Assembly (NCBI GenBank): GCA_000413015.1
Contig: KE332516.1
Coordinates: 186,001-250,000 of the forward strand
Direction of reading: 5' to 3'
From: Treponema socranskii subsp. paredis ATCC 35535
GTDB lineage: Bacteria > Spirochaetota > Spirochaetia > Treponematales > Treponemataceae
DNA length: 64,000 bases
Below, in pieces: positions 9,178 through 18,570 of the stretch. The notes beneath the pieces were generated by a model. That model was not told where the DNA came from. It saw only the letters and a program-made list of their open reading frames with translations, and searched no databases. Position 1 is the stretch's first letter, and every line of letters begins with the position of its first letter. A program made the position numbers and the translations under genes.

Positions 9178-10347
9178 TCAGATTTCGCCTTCTTCGACTT
9201 GCCCGAATTCGCAAAGCGAAAAAGCGACGTGCGCGTCTTCGATGATTTCGAGGCTTTTGCCGATGCGGCGGTACAATTTGATTTCTCCCGTTCCGCTTCC
9301 GCCCGAAAGCAATTTCATTACTTTTCGGTTTCCTTCGGGAAGTTCGATATTACGTACAAAGAGCTTCGACGTGTGACACACGATATCGATATCGATAACC
9401 CATTTTTTCGTATCGGCGCTCACCGACCAATGCAGCCGCTCGCCTTCTTCGTCGGCGGGCATTTCGGTGCAGTCCCACAAAATTTTTTCCGACGCACCTC
9501 TTTTTTTCGCTTCAAGCGCAATGTCCGTATCTTCGAGTTCGAGCGCGAGGGAGAGACTGTCTTCAAAAATTCCCTGCACGGTAAAGCTTGAATTGAACAA
9601 TGCCTTTCCGCTGATTCGGCTCGTCAAATTCGACGACGAAATATGAAAATAAGGAGCCGGAAACGTACGGAGAAAATGAGCGTCGATATAGCCGTAGGAT
9701 TTTTTCGGAAGCACGCTGAACTCGCGGCCGTCGAGCGTAATGCTTCCCGAAAATGCAGCACGCACTCCTGCGGGAATCCATTGCTCCGTGCTTTTTTTAT
9801 AACCTGCTGAAAATTGTTTTTGAATTTCACAGCGGAGCTCCCACGAAATCTCTCCCGCATCGCAAAAGTATTCGGGGTGAGACGCACGCTCTTTTGCCGT
9901 ACATGAAAGAGAGCCGGAAAGTCTACCGTCGTCGAAAGAACAATTTCCGACGGTGATCGGAGAAAGCCGAAATCCACCCGCAGTATCTTTCAGCGAATAA
10001 TAGCCGCAAATCTGTTTCGGCTTTGCACCGAAAGTTCCCGCGCGAACGGCGACGTACGACGGAGTTACGATCGATTCGGCGCGCAGATTGAGCGCCGCTT
10101 CCGTTCCCGCAAGCGCATACTGCAGATCGTCTTCGGAGATGGCGGTGCGCGATTTAAAACCGAGTACGCTTTCATCTTGAGAGAGAGAGGCATTGAGCAT
10201 TTCCAATTCGATAAAAAAAAGCTGTTCCGTACCGGAAATCGCATCGATAGCGGTAAAGACATAACGAGCCCACACAATGCCGTTTTTTTTGATCGCCGAA
10301 TGCGGTTTAAATTTGTTGAAATTAATAATTTTTTTCGGAGCTGTCAT
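9178..10347 (-). CDS. Tocopherol-cyclase-like / lipocalin-fold protein of unknown function
   Basis: 389 residues, no signal peptide, beta-rich. The stretch KKSYGYIDAHFLRTFPAPYF followed by HISSSNL near the middle resembles the GYxEKxWGxxFP...W...N signature of bacterial tocopherol-cyclase-like proteins. The tryptophans are replaced by Phe and Tyr here, so the match is distant. The substrate is unknown. The ATG has a GGAG seven bases upstream. A small acidic/basic protein gene (10368-10589) lies just upstream on the same strand, 20 bases away, and the two are probably co-transcribed. Calling it a hydrophobic-ligand-binding protein is inference from fold resemblance only. Confidence 0.4.
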   Translation of the reverse strand: MTAPKKIINFNKFKPHSAIKKNGIVWARYVFTAIDAISGTEQLFFIELEMLNASLSQDESVLGFKSRTAISEDDLQYALAGTEAALNLRAESIVTPSYVAVRAGTFGAKPKQICGYYSLKDTAGGFRLSPITVGNCSFDDGRLSGSLSCTAKERASHPEYFCDAGEISWELRCEIQKQFSAGYKKSTEQWIPAGVRAAFSGSITLDGREFSVLPKKSYGYIDAHFLRTFPAPYFHISSSNLTSRISGKALFNSSFTVQGIFEDSLSLALELEDTDIALEAKKRGASEKILWDCTEMPADEEGERLHWSVSADTKKWVIDIDIVCHTSKLFVRNIELPEGNRKVMKLLSGGSGTGEIKLYRRIGKSLEIIEDAHVAFSLCEFGQVEEGEI

Positions 10348-10367
10348 GGCAAATCTCCGGCCTTACA

Positions 10368-10589
10368 TTATCCGAGAATTTTTTCGATACTCTTGGTAAT
10401 CGCTTTTTTATCGCGCGGAAAATTGGCGTCGAGGAATTCAAAGCATTCGACGGCTGCGCGCTGTGCGTGTTCGTACCATATAGTATACAATTCCGATTTT
10501 ATATCTTCACCGGGATACGGCGCACCCTGCACGTCGGAGACGAGATTGCGCAGCATCCGTATACATTCTTTTGTTTTTTTGTCCATCAT
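10368..10589 (-). CDS. Small conserved-looking hypothetical protein
   Basis: 73 residues from the ATG at 10589, which has GAGG eight bases upstream; an in-frame GTG at 10598 is less well placed. The protein is charged and probably helical, with Asp/Lys/Glu-rich ends, one Trp and several Cys, and no membrane segment. I do not recognise a family. It sits between the M16C peptidase gene and the tocopherol-cyclase-like gene on the same strand (22 and 20 bases apart), so it belongs to that operon. Confidence 0.55.
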   Translation of the reverse strand: MMDKKTKECIRMLRNLVSDVQGAPYPGEDIKSELYTIWYEHAQRAAVECFEFLDANFPRDKKAITKSIEKILG

Positions 10590-10611
10590 ACACGACACCT
10601 CGTTTTGAGTA

Positions 10612-13600
10612 TTATAGCGACAAATCGATAATAAAGCCAGTGCCCTTTACCGATTTATCGCAGATTACCGCAGTATTTCCTTCGGCGATCGAGCGGGCGT
10701 TTTCAGCCGCCGTATGTAAAGAAGCGGCATCGACCGAAAGGATCGCTTCTATATACTCGCTCCATTCTTCATGAGTCATCGCGTAAAGCTTCCGCAAAAA
10801 CCCGCGCGCACCGCGCGACTGAGGAGACTGGGGTTTCGTCACGTCTCCGTATGTTCCCGTCACTGCACGGGAAACATCGGTATCGCTGAAACGCATAGCG
10901 CACACGTCGTCAAGACAGCTTTTAAATGTTTTTATAGATTCGAGCGGAGACGGATCGCGGTAGGTAGTCATCGAAAAGATTTCGGTTGAAATGTCAAAAC
11001 CCGCCGATGCACCGTATGCGCCGCCTGTCGTCCGTATGCGCTCCCAAAGGATATTGCCGCGCATCCAGTGGCAGAGCACCGTAAGAGCCGCTTTTTCCCG
11101 CATCGTCAATCCGCCGAGATACACCGATTGCGCCGCATAACCGACTTGTGACGAAAGTGCGCACATTTCAAAGCGTTCGCCGTCTTCTTCTCCATGGGCT
11201 TTTGTAAGCGCATAGTATTCGCCGTTTTCAGGCCGGACAAAAGGCGAAAGCGCGTGCAAGCCCGCCTTCCGTGCGAATTCGGGAATGCGCGGAAGCACGG
11301 TTTTAAGCGATGCTTCGTCGGCCGTAATGTGAATAAGACCTCCCGCATTTCGAATCGATTGGGCCATATCGGAAAAACGATTCCCGACCGAAGCGGGATT
11401 TTCTTTGCAAATCTTTTCGATCGCCAAAACCTGCGCGACGCCTCCCCACGCTTCTTCGACGGCGGAAGACCTTCCGAGATTTCGCGACGCTCTGAGTTTT
11501 GCGTAGCGCGAACCGGAAGGAATGACGGACGAACGGATATCATTTTTCATTTCGTCCAAAATCGTTTTGACTCGCTTTTCATCCGAAAATTCCGGAAACG
11601 CGATAGCTTCTCCGAAAAGCGCGAGTGCTTCATCCGTTTTTTCGACGGGCAGCTTGATGCTGAACGAAAGCCAATCGCGCCCGATATAGTGTTTGTCGCG
11701 AACCGAAAAAGCCGCCTTTTGCGCATACGCGCTTTTATACGAGTCGCCCGTCAGCGTGCGCACCCCCATATCGCCCGAGCACAGGGAAGCGGCGGCGGCA
11801 CACTCGTCCCATTTTTTCCCGTTCCAGCCGGTATTCGTCGCACAGGCGGCAAAGGCCGGAATATAGGGATATGCACCTATAGGAAGCGCATCGGCAGGAT
11901 AACACACATCGATATAGACGATACCGCCCGTCGCTTCGCGGTTTACAAAAAGCGCTACTTCGCTTCCGTCCGCGCCTAAACATGACGACACGTCGGTTAC
12001 GATCGGCTCGACTTTCTTTTTCAAATCCGACGGAAGAATATGCGGTATGCACGCAGTCTCTTTTTCCGTCTCTTTCCGCTTTTGATAGGCGTGCAGCGCT
12101 TCGGTGTTCCGCCGCACTTCACCGGCATCGGCGCTTTTTGTAAGAGATGCGATAAGCTCGCTTTCTTTTTTCGCACGTTGTTTTAAAAACGAAGCTTCGG
12201 GCGTTACGACGACGAAAGAGCGGGCGGTGTTGTCCAAAAAAACGCGCCGTATCAGAGACGCGATATAGTTTTTATCGGCGGCGATTTTTCGTTTGACCTT
12301 ATCGAAAGCTGAGCGGTAGCCGAGCGTCGATGCGGGAGATGCGCCGTAGTTCCAGCCGTTCAGTGCACGATCGGCGAGTTCGAGAGAAAAGGGATCGCCC
12401 CGCACGCGCACGACTTCGCGGTTTGCAAAATCGACGGCGAGAACTGCCGCATCGATATCGTTTTGCGGAATACCGTTTTCACACAAATCGACAAGCGTAG
12501 AAATTATTAATTTTCTTACCGCATCGGCATTTTTTTTATCGACGCCGCTCAAACCGAAATAGAGCATTTGACAAAACGCTTCGGCCCCTCCGCCTGCGGC
12601 GAGCCTTTCGCCCAAACGCGAATCGGTCAAGGCTTTTGCGATCGGAGAGCTGTCGTTTCCAGCGAGAAGCTGGAGCAAAAAAATCACTTCCATCGTATCG
12701 TCGATATTCGATGAAAGACCGTATCGCCAGTTGAGCGTTACGTTCGATTTTTTCGCATCCGATGCCGGGCCGGCCGCATAGACGACAGCTTCTTCACTCA
12801 TCGCTTTCGGCTCTTCAAGCTTTCGGAACTTTTCTCCGAAGGCGGGAAAACTTTTCGGCACATCGGGGATCGGATAGATTTTTTCAAGACGATCGAAAAA
12901 GCTTTGCTGCATAAAATCAAGCTGCGTTTCCGTCTTTATATTTCCGTATAAAAACAAAAGACAATTCGCCGGACTGTAATACGAGCGATGAAAATCTTTA
13001 AAGCGCTCATAGGTAAATGACGGGATGACGAGAGGGTCGCCGCCGGAATCGTTTGCATAGCAGGTGCCGGAAAACAGGCTTTTAAATTGTTCATCGAAAG
13101 CGACCGAATTGAACGACGAATAATTTCCTTTCATTTCGTTGTACACGACGCCCTGAATCGAATAGCCGCCCTTCCCGTCTTCTTCAAGGCGGTGCCCTTC
13201 CTGATAAAAGGTTTCTTTTTTTAACAAGGGAAAAAACACCGCGTCGGCATATACGTCCATCAAATGAAAATAATCTTTTTCGTTTGCCGAACTCGCGGGA
13301 TACACCGTCTTATCGGGATAGGTCATCGCATTTAAAAACGTGTACACGCTTTGATTCATCAAATTGACAAAAGGTTCTTTGACCGGAAATTTTTCCGAAC
13401 CGCAAAAAACCGAGTGTTCGAGTATGTGCGGAGCTCCCGTCGAATCGGCGACGGGAGTGCGGAACGCAAATGCAAAGAGATTTTCTTCATCGTTATTTAC
13501 TAAGTGAAAAATTTCGAGTCCCGTCTTTTTATGGCGGAGATACAATCCCTTCGATTCGCAGTCGAGGATATCGGAAATCGATATGAGGTCGAAGCCTTTA

Positions 13601-13614
13601 TAAAATTGTTTCAA
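10612..13614 (-). CDS. M16C-family zinc metallopeptidase (presequence-protease / insulinase type)
   Basis: 1000 residues, matching the long single-chain M16C class. The inverted zinc site HILEH is at His63-Glu66-His67, and the third zinc ligand is expected in the VVYNEMKG segment near residue 168. Two N-terminal and two C-terminal M16 domains would form a clamshell chamber that degrades peptides. No signal peptide is seen, so it is probably cytoplasmic. Translation starts at a TTG (13614) with GGAG six bases upstream, three bases after the fliG1 stop, so it is translationally coupled to fliG1. No second gene copy is visible in the window. The enzyme class is firm; physiological substrates are unknown. 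Confidence 0.92.
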   Translation of the reverse strand: MKQFYKGFDLISISDILDCESKGLYLRHKKTGLEIFHLVNNDEENLFAFAFRTPVADSTGAPHILEHSVFCGSEKFPVKEPFVNLMNQSVYTFLNAMTYPDKTVYPASSANEKDYFHLMDVYADAVFFPLLKKETFYQEGHRLEEDGKGGYSIQGVVYNEMKGNYSSFNSVAFDEQFKSLFSGTCYANDSGGDPLVIPSFTYERFKDFHRSYYSPANCLLFLYGNIKTETQLDFMQQSFFDRLEKIYPIPDVPKSFPAFGEKFRKLEEPKAMSEEAVVYAAGPASDAKKSNVTLNWRYGLSSNIDDTMEVIFLLQLLAGNDSSPIAKALTDSRLGERLAAGGGAEAFCQMLYFGLSGVDKKNADAVRKLIISTLVDLCENGIPQNDIDAAVLAVDFANREVVRVRGDPFSLELADRALNGWNYGASPASTLGYRSAFDKVKRKIAADKNYIASLIRRVFLDNTARSFVVVTPEASFLKQRAKKESELIASLTKSADAGEVRRNTEALHAYQKRKETEKETACIPHILPSDLKKKVEPIVTDVSSCLGADGSEVALFVNREATGGIVYIDVCYPADALPIGAYPYIPAFAACATNTGWNGKKWDECAAAASLCSGDMGVRTLTGDSYKSAYAQKAAFSVRDKHYIGRDWLSFSIKLPVEKTDEALALFGEAIAFPEFSDEKRVKTILDEMKNDIRSSVIPSGSRYAKLRASRNLGRSSAVEEAWGGVAQVLAIEKICKENPASVGNRFSDMAQSIRNAGGLIHITADEASLKTVLPRIPEFARKAGLHALSPFVRPENGEYYALTKAHGEEDGERFEMCALSSQVGYAAQSVYLGGLTMREKAALTVLCHWMRGNILWERIRTTGGAYGASAGFDISTEIFSMTTYRDPSPLESIKTFKSCLDDVCAMRFSDTDVSRAVTGTYGDVTKPQSPQSRGARGFLRKLYAMTHEEWSEYIEAILSVDAASLHTAAENARSIAEGNTAVICDKSVKGTGFIIDLSL

Positions 13615-13617
13615 CTG

Positions 13618-14952
13618 TCACTCCACGTATTCGCCGTCGTCACGGCCGTCGATTTTAAATTTGCCTTGTTCATACGCGCTCCGCATCGCACCCAAAAATT
13701 TTCCGGTTACGTCGTCGCAGTCGCGCTTGGACATGGGCTTTGCAAGCTGTTCTTCTTCGAGAACGGTATCTCCCCTGCCCTTCGAAACGTTGTATAAAAT
13801 TTTTTTTCGAAACGGTTCGGGTTTTCCCGCGATGAGATAGGCGACCTCTTTTTCGCTCATCGATCTCAAGAGTTCTTGGATAAAACGGTCGTCCGATTTT
13901 TCGACGTCTTCGAGCGTAAAGAGCCGCTTCCGTATGTCGTTTGCCAAATCGGCATCTTCTCCGGAAATCGTTTCGATGATTTCGTCTTCCGATGCGAGCG
14001 GCATGCGCCTAAGGATTTCGGCAAGCGCGCTCCGCCCGTCGATCGATTCCGCTTTTTCCGCAGCAATCGAAAGCGATTTTTCGTATATCGCTTTGTCCGT
14101 GCGGGCCAGTACGTCGGGAGAAACCGGCTGCATTTTCGCAAGACGTGAAATCACATCGCGCTTTACTTCGACGTCCATCTTCCCGATAACGGCAGCCGCT
14201 TTTTCAGGCTTTATGCGAGAGAGCACGAGCGCCTGTACCGCGGGCGATTCGTCTTTTAATAAAAAATACACGCGCTCGCCGTCCGCCGTGTTGAGATATT
14301 CGAAGGGCTTACCGCCCGAAAGCGAAACCGCCTTATGCAGCATCGCTTCGGCCTTTTCGGCGCCGTAGGCTTTTTCGAGCATTTCCCGCGCGATGTCCGC
14401 GCCTCCGCTCTGCCGCGCCTGTTTTAACAAACCTTCGAATTCGGAAAGTATTTCGGAAGCTTCTTTCGGATCGACGCTCCTGATCGACGCGATTTCCGGA
14501 ATGATTTTTTCAGTCTGCTCTTCGGTCAAGTGCCGCATCACTTTTGCAGCTTCATCGACGCCGATTATTAAAAGAAATTTTGCAACGCGGCGGTAGACGC
14601 TGTCGCCGGATGAGCTTTCCGGTATTTTTAACAAGCCGCCTTTTTTCAGCGTGTCCGCCGCACGGGAAAGTCCTTCGTTTCCGCCGGAGTTTCCGTTACG
14701 CGCATTCTGCAAAGCCGCCTGTTTCGACAAGGTTTTGCTTTCGGAAAAAATATTTGCAATTTTTCGATTGACGCCTTCAAAGGGCTTGTTCGATCCGCTG
14801 CCGGTCGGCGATTGTGAAAGCCGTACCCGTACGCCGTCTTCTTCGTTCGGCACCTGCCCCCCCGCAGCTTTCATCGCACTCCCATCTGCGGGACGCTCTC
14901 CCTTTCGCGCGCCGTTTTTATATGCGTTCGCCCGAATGTCGTTCAGATTCAT
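13618..14952 (-). CDS. fliG1: FliG-like flagellar switch protein FliG1
   Basis: 444 residues from the ATG at 14952. The N-terminal ~110 residues are Gly/Asn/Ser-rich and look disordered. From about residue 120 the protein has FliG-type armadillo helices, for example FLLIIGVDEAAKVMRHLTEE, then IIPEIASIRSVDPKEASEIL, with a later block around LSRIKPEKAAAVIGKMD. Spirochaetes encode two FliG proteins; the one outside the main flagellar operon (FliG1) is longer and in Borrelia localises to one pole. This copy has no flagellar neighbours, which fits FliG1. The ATG lacks a Shine-Dalgarno and has a -10 box 7 bases upstream. An in-frame TTG at 14988 would lie inside that promoter, so I rejected it. Confidence 0.75.
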   Translation of the reverse strand: MNLNDIRANAYKNGARKGERPADGSAMKAAGGQVPNEEDGVRVRLSQSPTGSGSNKPFEGVNRKIANIFSESKTLSKQAALQNARNGNSGGNEGLSRAADTLKKGGLLKIPESSSGDSVYRRVAKFLLIIGVDEAAKVMRHLTEEQTEKIIPEIASIRSVDPKEASEILSEFEGLLKQARQSGGADIAREMLEKAYGAEKAEAMLHKAVSLSGGKPFEYLNTADGERVYFLLKDESPAVQALVLSRIKPEKAAAVIGKMDVEVKRDVISRLAKMQPVSPDVLARTDKAIYEKSLSIAAEKAESIDGRSALAEILRRMPLASEDEIIETISGEDADLANDIRKRLFTLEDVEKSDDRFIQELLRSMSEKEVAYLIAGKPEPFRKKILYNVSKGRGDTVLEEEQLAKPMSKRDCDDVTGKFLGAMRSAYEQGKFKIDGRDDGEYVE

Positions 14953-14959
14953 AGCGTCT

Positions 14960-14988
14960 ATAATATAGTGAAATAAAATATCGGGCAA
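14960..14988 (-). promoter_or_regulatory. fliG1 promoter, leaderless arrangement
   Basis: Minus strand: TTGCCC (14983-14988), 17 bases, TATTAT (14960-14965), 7 bases, ATG (14952). Optimal spacing and a good -10. The predicted RNA would begin at or next to the start codon. Confidence 0.6.
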
Positions 14989-15040
14989 GGCTGTCGCTTA
15001 ACGGAAAAGGGGATTCCGCAAAAATAAAGGCGGAAGTAGC

Positions 15041-15074
15041 CCGGATATGTTTTCGTTTATAAAAACATATCCGG
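15041..15074. repeat. Perfect 13-bp hairpin between fliG1 and the next gene
   Basis: CCGGATATGTTTT (15041-15053) pairs with its complement (15062-15074) around an 8-base loop. Neither strand has a good U-tract, so it may be an RNA-processing or stability hairpin rather than a strong terminator. It lies 37 bases past the end of the minus-strand secreted-protein gene. Confidence 0.5.
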
Positions 15075-15111
15075 TTGGGGTCGGTGCTTACAATGCAGCT
15101 GTCTTAAATTT

Positions 15112-16353
15112 TTACTTTATATCTTTTATCTTTTCCGCTAAAAACAAGTAATTTTCGTATGCTTCTTTTATATGCGGCATATCAAGTTTTAAAGCATTAA
15201 CGGGGAAGTCGATCAGGGATTGCGAACGCAAAGTTTCTCGACGAAGCGTATTCACAAAGGTTCTGAAACTCTTATTTGTCATACGATTGTACTCGATCGA
15301 TTCAAGTTTACTTTGGCGATAAAATTCCTGTAAAACAGTATTTTTTACGGCTTCTTTATCATCGGCAAAGATTTCATCGTATCGTAAATCGACTATTTGA
15401 CCTTTTTCATATATGACTTCAAGTCTTGTGCTTATACCGCAATCATAGGGTTGAGTGATTCCCACATATCTTTTATCGGTAGATTTTTCTTTAACTTCTT
15501 TTGCCATCTCTTTGAGCAAGGGGACAAAACCGTTTCTCGCACTGTTGGATGAACCGAATAAGGTTTTGTATTCGAAATCCAATTTTTGATTCTTTAAAAC
15601 CTGCCATTCCAAATAACTCATTCCGTTTATAAGCGTAACCAGCGTATAGTCGGTTCTCGGACTTTTCGCCTGAAAAAATCCGTAACCCGAACGGCGTTTT
15701 GTTTCTCCCGCCCATTCGGAAGCATAGTATGTAGCCGGCGGTCTTTCATTCAGCTCTATGTGTACGATCTCGTTATTATTAACCACAACCTCCGCATACG
15801 CTTCATAGCCGCCGTCAAACACTTTTTTGCCGGAATAATAATCGCCTGTGATGATTCCCTTGGGAGGTTGAACCGACCAGTACATAGCATTAATTTTTTC
15901 CTGACCCTTTTTGGTTTTTTTCTTCGCTATTTCCATAGCTTCCAAAACTTTAGGATCGGTTTCCACTTCTTTGGACACTCCCTTTTTGCCGTCATACTTC
16001 AATGTCTGGGAGTGATTTATCATGTCCGCAACGGTTCTGGACGCTCCGCTCGATGCATCGTAATCATACACTCTGCCGTTGATAACGATTTCGTTTGAGT
16101 TCGGATCGATATATTTATAATAATTCGGCGTGTAATTTATTTTTTCCCGTTTTTTATTTTTAAATACATAATCATCCAGATTAATAAGCGTTTTCCATTT
16201 ATCAATCTGACTCACGGTAGGAGCCGACACGGCATCAACTTTCTTTGATGCTCCCGCTTTGGCATCCGTCTTGGAAGGAGTTTTGGCATTAGCTTGTAAT
16301 GCAAAGACTCCCGACAATAAAAGAATCTTTAAAAGATTGTTTCCTTTTTTCAT
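15112..16353 (-). CDS. Secreted protein with two FMN-binding-like repeats (tentative)
   Basis: 413 residues with a clear signal peptide (KKGNNLLKILLLSGVFALQA, cleavage near residue 23) followed by a Lys/Ala/Ser-rich linker. Two internal repeats are visible. One is around AYAEVVVNNNEIVHIELNER, the other around STRLEVIYEKGQIVDLRYDE, and each is followed by a helical segment ending in LKNQKL or LRSQSL. The pattern of a beta-strand, 'xGxIvxlxYdE' and a helix recalls FMN_bind-type periplasmic domains in spirochaetes and Firmicutes, but the Ser/Thr attachment motif is not evident. GGGGAT precedes the ATG at a workable spacing. It is a single-gene unit; function unknown. Confidence 0.5.
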   Translation of the reverse strand: MKKGNNLLKILLLSGVFALQANAKTPSKTDAKAGASKKVDAVSAPTVSQIDKWKTLINLDDYVFKNKKREKINYTPNYYKYIDPNSNEIVINGRVYDYDASSGASRTVADMINHSQTLKYDGKKGVSKEVETDPKVLEAMEIAKKKTKKGQEKINAMYWSVQPPKGIITGDYYSGKKVFDGGYEAYAEVVVNNNEIVHIELNERPPATYYASEWAGETKRRSGYGFFQAKSPRTDYTLVTLINGMSYLEWQVLKNQKLDFEYKTLFGSSNSARNGFVPLLKEMAKEVKEKSTDKRYVGITQPYDCGISTRLEVIYEKGQIVDLRYDEIFADDKEAVKNTVLQEFYRQSKLESIEYNRMTNKSFRTFVNTLRRETLRSQSLIDFPVNALKLDMPHIKEAYENYLFLAEKIKDIK

Positions 16354-16561
16354 AATGTATCATCCCCTATCAGTAATGAAGTTGTGGGATTCTAACAAAT
16401 TTTATTAACTTTGCATAGGATACAGGTGCGGATTTGAAAAAAACAACTGCCCCGAAACGGCTTCGACGACAACCGAAGATACCGGCATACGGTGAGGTAA
16501 GCGAAAGAAAAAGGCTGCACAGCACGGGAAACAGATACTTCATTACACACCTCGCTTCACC

Positions 16562-17152
16562 TTAAAAGCCCAAACCTTTGAGCCATGCTTTTACGGCGGC
16601 TTCGCTAAAACTGCTCGGGAAGCGTTCGCCTGCGATCCAATTGCCGGTTTTTGCAAGTCTTTCAAGCCGCTTTCGGCTTTCGCCCGTTCCGGTCGATATC
16701 GACGTGCAAAACGCAATCACGTTTTTGCCCGTAAAATTGTTATTTTTAACAAAGCCGTCCACAACCCACGAAGCTTCGCTCCACCAAATCGGATAGCCGA
16801 TAAAGACGGTGTCGTAGGATTCAAATTTCGGAACCTTTGTGGTTTCAAGTTCTACTGAAACATTGTTTACACCCAGTTCGTGTTCCTTAACGACACGGCT
16901 GTTTTTATTGTTCCAATTCAAGTCCGCCGACGTATAAGGCTTTTTCGGCTTTAACGCAAACAAATCCGCTCCGGTTTCTTTTGCGATTATGTTCGCCAAG
17001 CGCCCGGTTGTGCCGGTCGCCGAATAATAAACGACCAGTACTTTTTTAGCGTTTCGCGTATTGCCGTCCGCCGCAAAGACGGAAACACCCGCCGTAAAAA
17101 ACATTGCCGCAACGGCAAAAACCACCGCACATTTTTTCATCGATTTCATCAT
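16562..17152 (-). CDS. Exported flavodoxin-like protein
   Basis: 196 residues with an N-terminal signal peptide (KKCAVVFAVAAMFFTAGVSV, cut near FAADG). Flavodoxin fold: VLVVYYSATGTTGRLANII gives the FMN-phosphate loop (SATGTTG), IGYPIWWSEASW binds the isoalloxazine face, and FCTSISTGTG is the third loop. It is probably a periplasmic FMN redox carrier. The start (ATG 17152, 17149 or 17140) follows GGGGG and overlaps the stop of the upstream esterase gene, so the two are coupled. Together with the nearby aldo/keto reductase and LysR regulator it makes a small redox cluster of a kind often seen in anaerobes. The physiological partner is unknown. Confidence 0.85.
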   Translation of the reverse strand: MMKSMKKCAVVFAVAAMFFTAGVSVFAADGNTRNAKKVLVVYYSATGTTGRLANIIAKETGADLFALKPKKPYTSADLNWNNKNSRVVKEHELGVNNVSVELETTKVPKFESYDTVFIGYPIWWSEASWVVDGFVKNNNFTGKNVIAFCTSISTGTGESRKRLERLAKTGNWIAGERFPSSFSEAAVKAWLKGLGF

Positions 17153-18285
17153 TATAACCCCCTTGTTTTAAGCCACGCTTCCACATGGTCAGCGATTTCT
17201 TTATTGTTTAATTCCTGAAACAAAAAGTGACTATTACCGGTGATACCTGCTTTCGGCAAGTCGATAACCGTCGCATCTCCGTCTTGCGCACGATAATTTT
17301 CGGCAAACGAATAGCACATCCCGCGCATCATGCGCCACATTCCGGTCGCCTGAATGCGGGTATCGCCGTTATCGATATAATCGCCGAAATAAAACGTTAC
17401 CGGAATCTTTTTTGAAAGCACGGTTTTAAAATCTTCGGTATCCGCTCCCGGCGCTCCGCCCGGCTCAACGGCTACAATCGCCGCAATATGGTCGGTATAT
17501 TTTGCCGCAGTCCACCCCGGTCCGCCTCCTTGGGAATGAGTTACCAAAACGGACTTTTTGCCCGTCATCGCGAATACGCGGTCGATCGTTGCCGCAACGG
17601 CCTTTGCAACCGTTTCGTTGTCAAAATCCGCACCCATATCCGATTTCATTCCGGTGTCGGGTGTCATTTGGCGGAAAAACTGATCGACCGACGCATCGTC
17701 GTTCGGAAATTGAGAGCCCGCATTCACTGTCGAACGCCCATTTTCCCAACGTCCGATCCGAAACTGCGTATACCACCGCTGATCCAGCGTCTTTGTGCCG
17801 ATTGTCCCGCTTACGGAAGTTTGCCCCGCTTCGCCGCGGCGCGGTTCGTCGATTAAAAAGATACTGTGTCCTTTTTTCAAAAAGATGTCGCTCCAGCCTT
17901 CCCGCCCGTCCGGCGTCGTCATCCAGCCCATGCGCGATTGCCCGTAGCCGTGCAAAAACACCATCGGCAGTCCCTTTTCTGCCGCCGGAATCTGGTACAA
18001 CACGTTTGCATGATCCGCATGCATCGTTTGTCCGGCGCCGCTTTCTTCCCATTGGTTTTCGGGATTGAACGTTCCCCGCGACGTTACGACAATTCCTCCT
18101 GCGGAAAATATTCCCTGCTTTGCAATCGAAAGAGGGGCACCCTTTACAGCTGCGCCTTCCTTTGTCGTCGCACATCCGGCCAATAAAGCCGCCGCTAAGC
18201 CCGCCGACAATACAGCCGCTCGAACTGCCTGGCCTACAATCGGTCTGACAGCCTTTTTTTCGATCGTTTTTTTTATCACATTCAT
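17152..18285 (-). CDS. Lipoprotein alpha/beta-hydrolase (esterase)
   Basis: 377 residues from the ATG at 18285, which has GGAG nine bases upstream; a further in-frame ATG at 18300 overlaps that Shine-Dalgarno. The N-terminus is a lipoprotein signal with LAAALLAGC as lipobox. The hydrolase fold shows VFLHGYGQSRMGW (oxyanion region), LIDEPRRGEAG, and the nucleophile elbow VTHSQGGGPGW with Ser as nucleophile. A His near the C-terminus (GNSHFLFQELNN) is the likely catalytic histidine. Close relatives often sit beside flavodoxin and aldo/keto reductase genes, as here. It would be anchored in the envelope; the substrate is unknown. Confidence 0.85.
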   Translation of the reverse strand: MNVIKKTIEKKAVRPIVGQAVRAAVLSAGLAAALLAGCATTKEGAAVKGAPLSIAKQGIFSAGGIVVTSRGTFNPENQWEESGAGQTMHADHANVLYQIPAAEKGLPMVFLHGYGQSRMGWMTTPDGREGWSDIFLKKGHSIFLIDEPRRGEAGQTSVSGTIGTKTLDQRWYTQFRIGRWENGRSTVNAGSQFPNDDASVDQFFRQMTPDTGMKSDMGADFDNETVAKAVAATIDRVFAMTGKKSVLVTHSQGGGPGWTAAKYTDHIAAIVAVEPGGAPGADTEDFKTVLSKKIPVTFYFGDYIDNGDTRIQATGMWRMMRGMCYSFAENYRAQDGDATVIDLPKAGITGNSHFLFQELNNKEIADHVEAWLKTRGL

Positions 18286-18384
18286 TCTTAAAATCTCCAT
18301 AATATATTATTTATTTTGGGGAGGATACCGGAAATGTATACACGGAAAAAGAGCGTATACTAAAATAAAAAAGGCGGAACGCAA

Positions 18385-18501
18385 GGCAGCGGTACTGCCG
18401 CCGAGCCGCTCAGACCGATGGCAAGCAATCTCTTTGTAAAAAGAGATTGCGCAGTCCGATTCCGATCACGGTCTGCCGCGGTGAACGGCAGGGCTGCTGC
18501 C
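18385..18501. repeat. ~117-bp imperfect palindrome (MITE/REP-like)
   Basis: The outer arms GGCAGCGGTACTGCCG (18385-18400) and CGGCAGGGCTGCTGCC (18486-18501) match at 13 of 16 positions when inverted. Inside are CAGACCG/CGGTCTG and a perfect inner hairpin GCAATCTCTTT...AAAGAGATTGC (18425-18450). The right arm continues into a terminator shared with 9.1 kb. The region lies between the aldo/keto reductase and the lipoprotein esterase genes. Confidence 0.6.
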
Positions 18502-18526
18502 GGGAGTGCAGCCGATTTTATTTTTC
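18492..18526 (+). terminator. Terminator-like hairpin in the dispersed repeat
   Basis: GGCTGC (18492-18497) pairs with GCAGCC (18508-18513), followed by GATTTTATTTTT on the plus strand. No plus-strand gene ends here, so it is either inert or acts on antisense RNA; it is a sibling of the minus-strand terminator at 9103-9133. Confidence 0.45.
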
Positions 18527-18570
18527 ACGCTATTTTTTTTAAGTATATATTTCCGGTATCCTTACACTGA

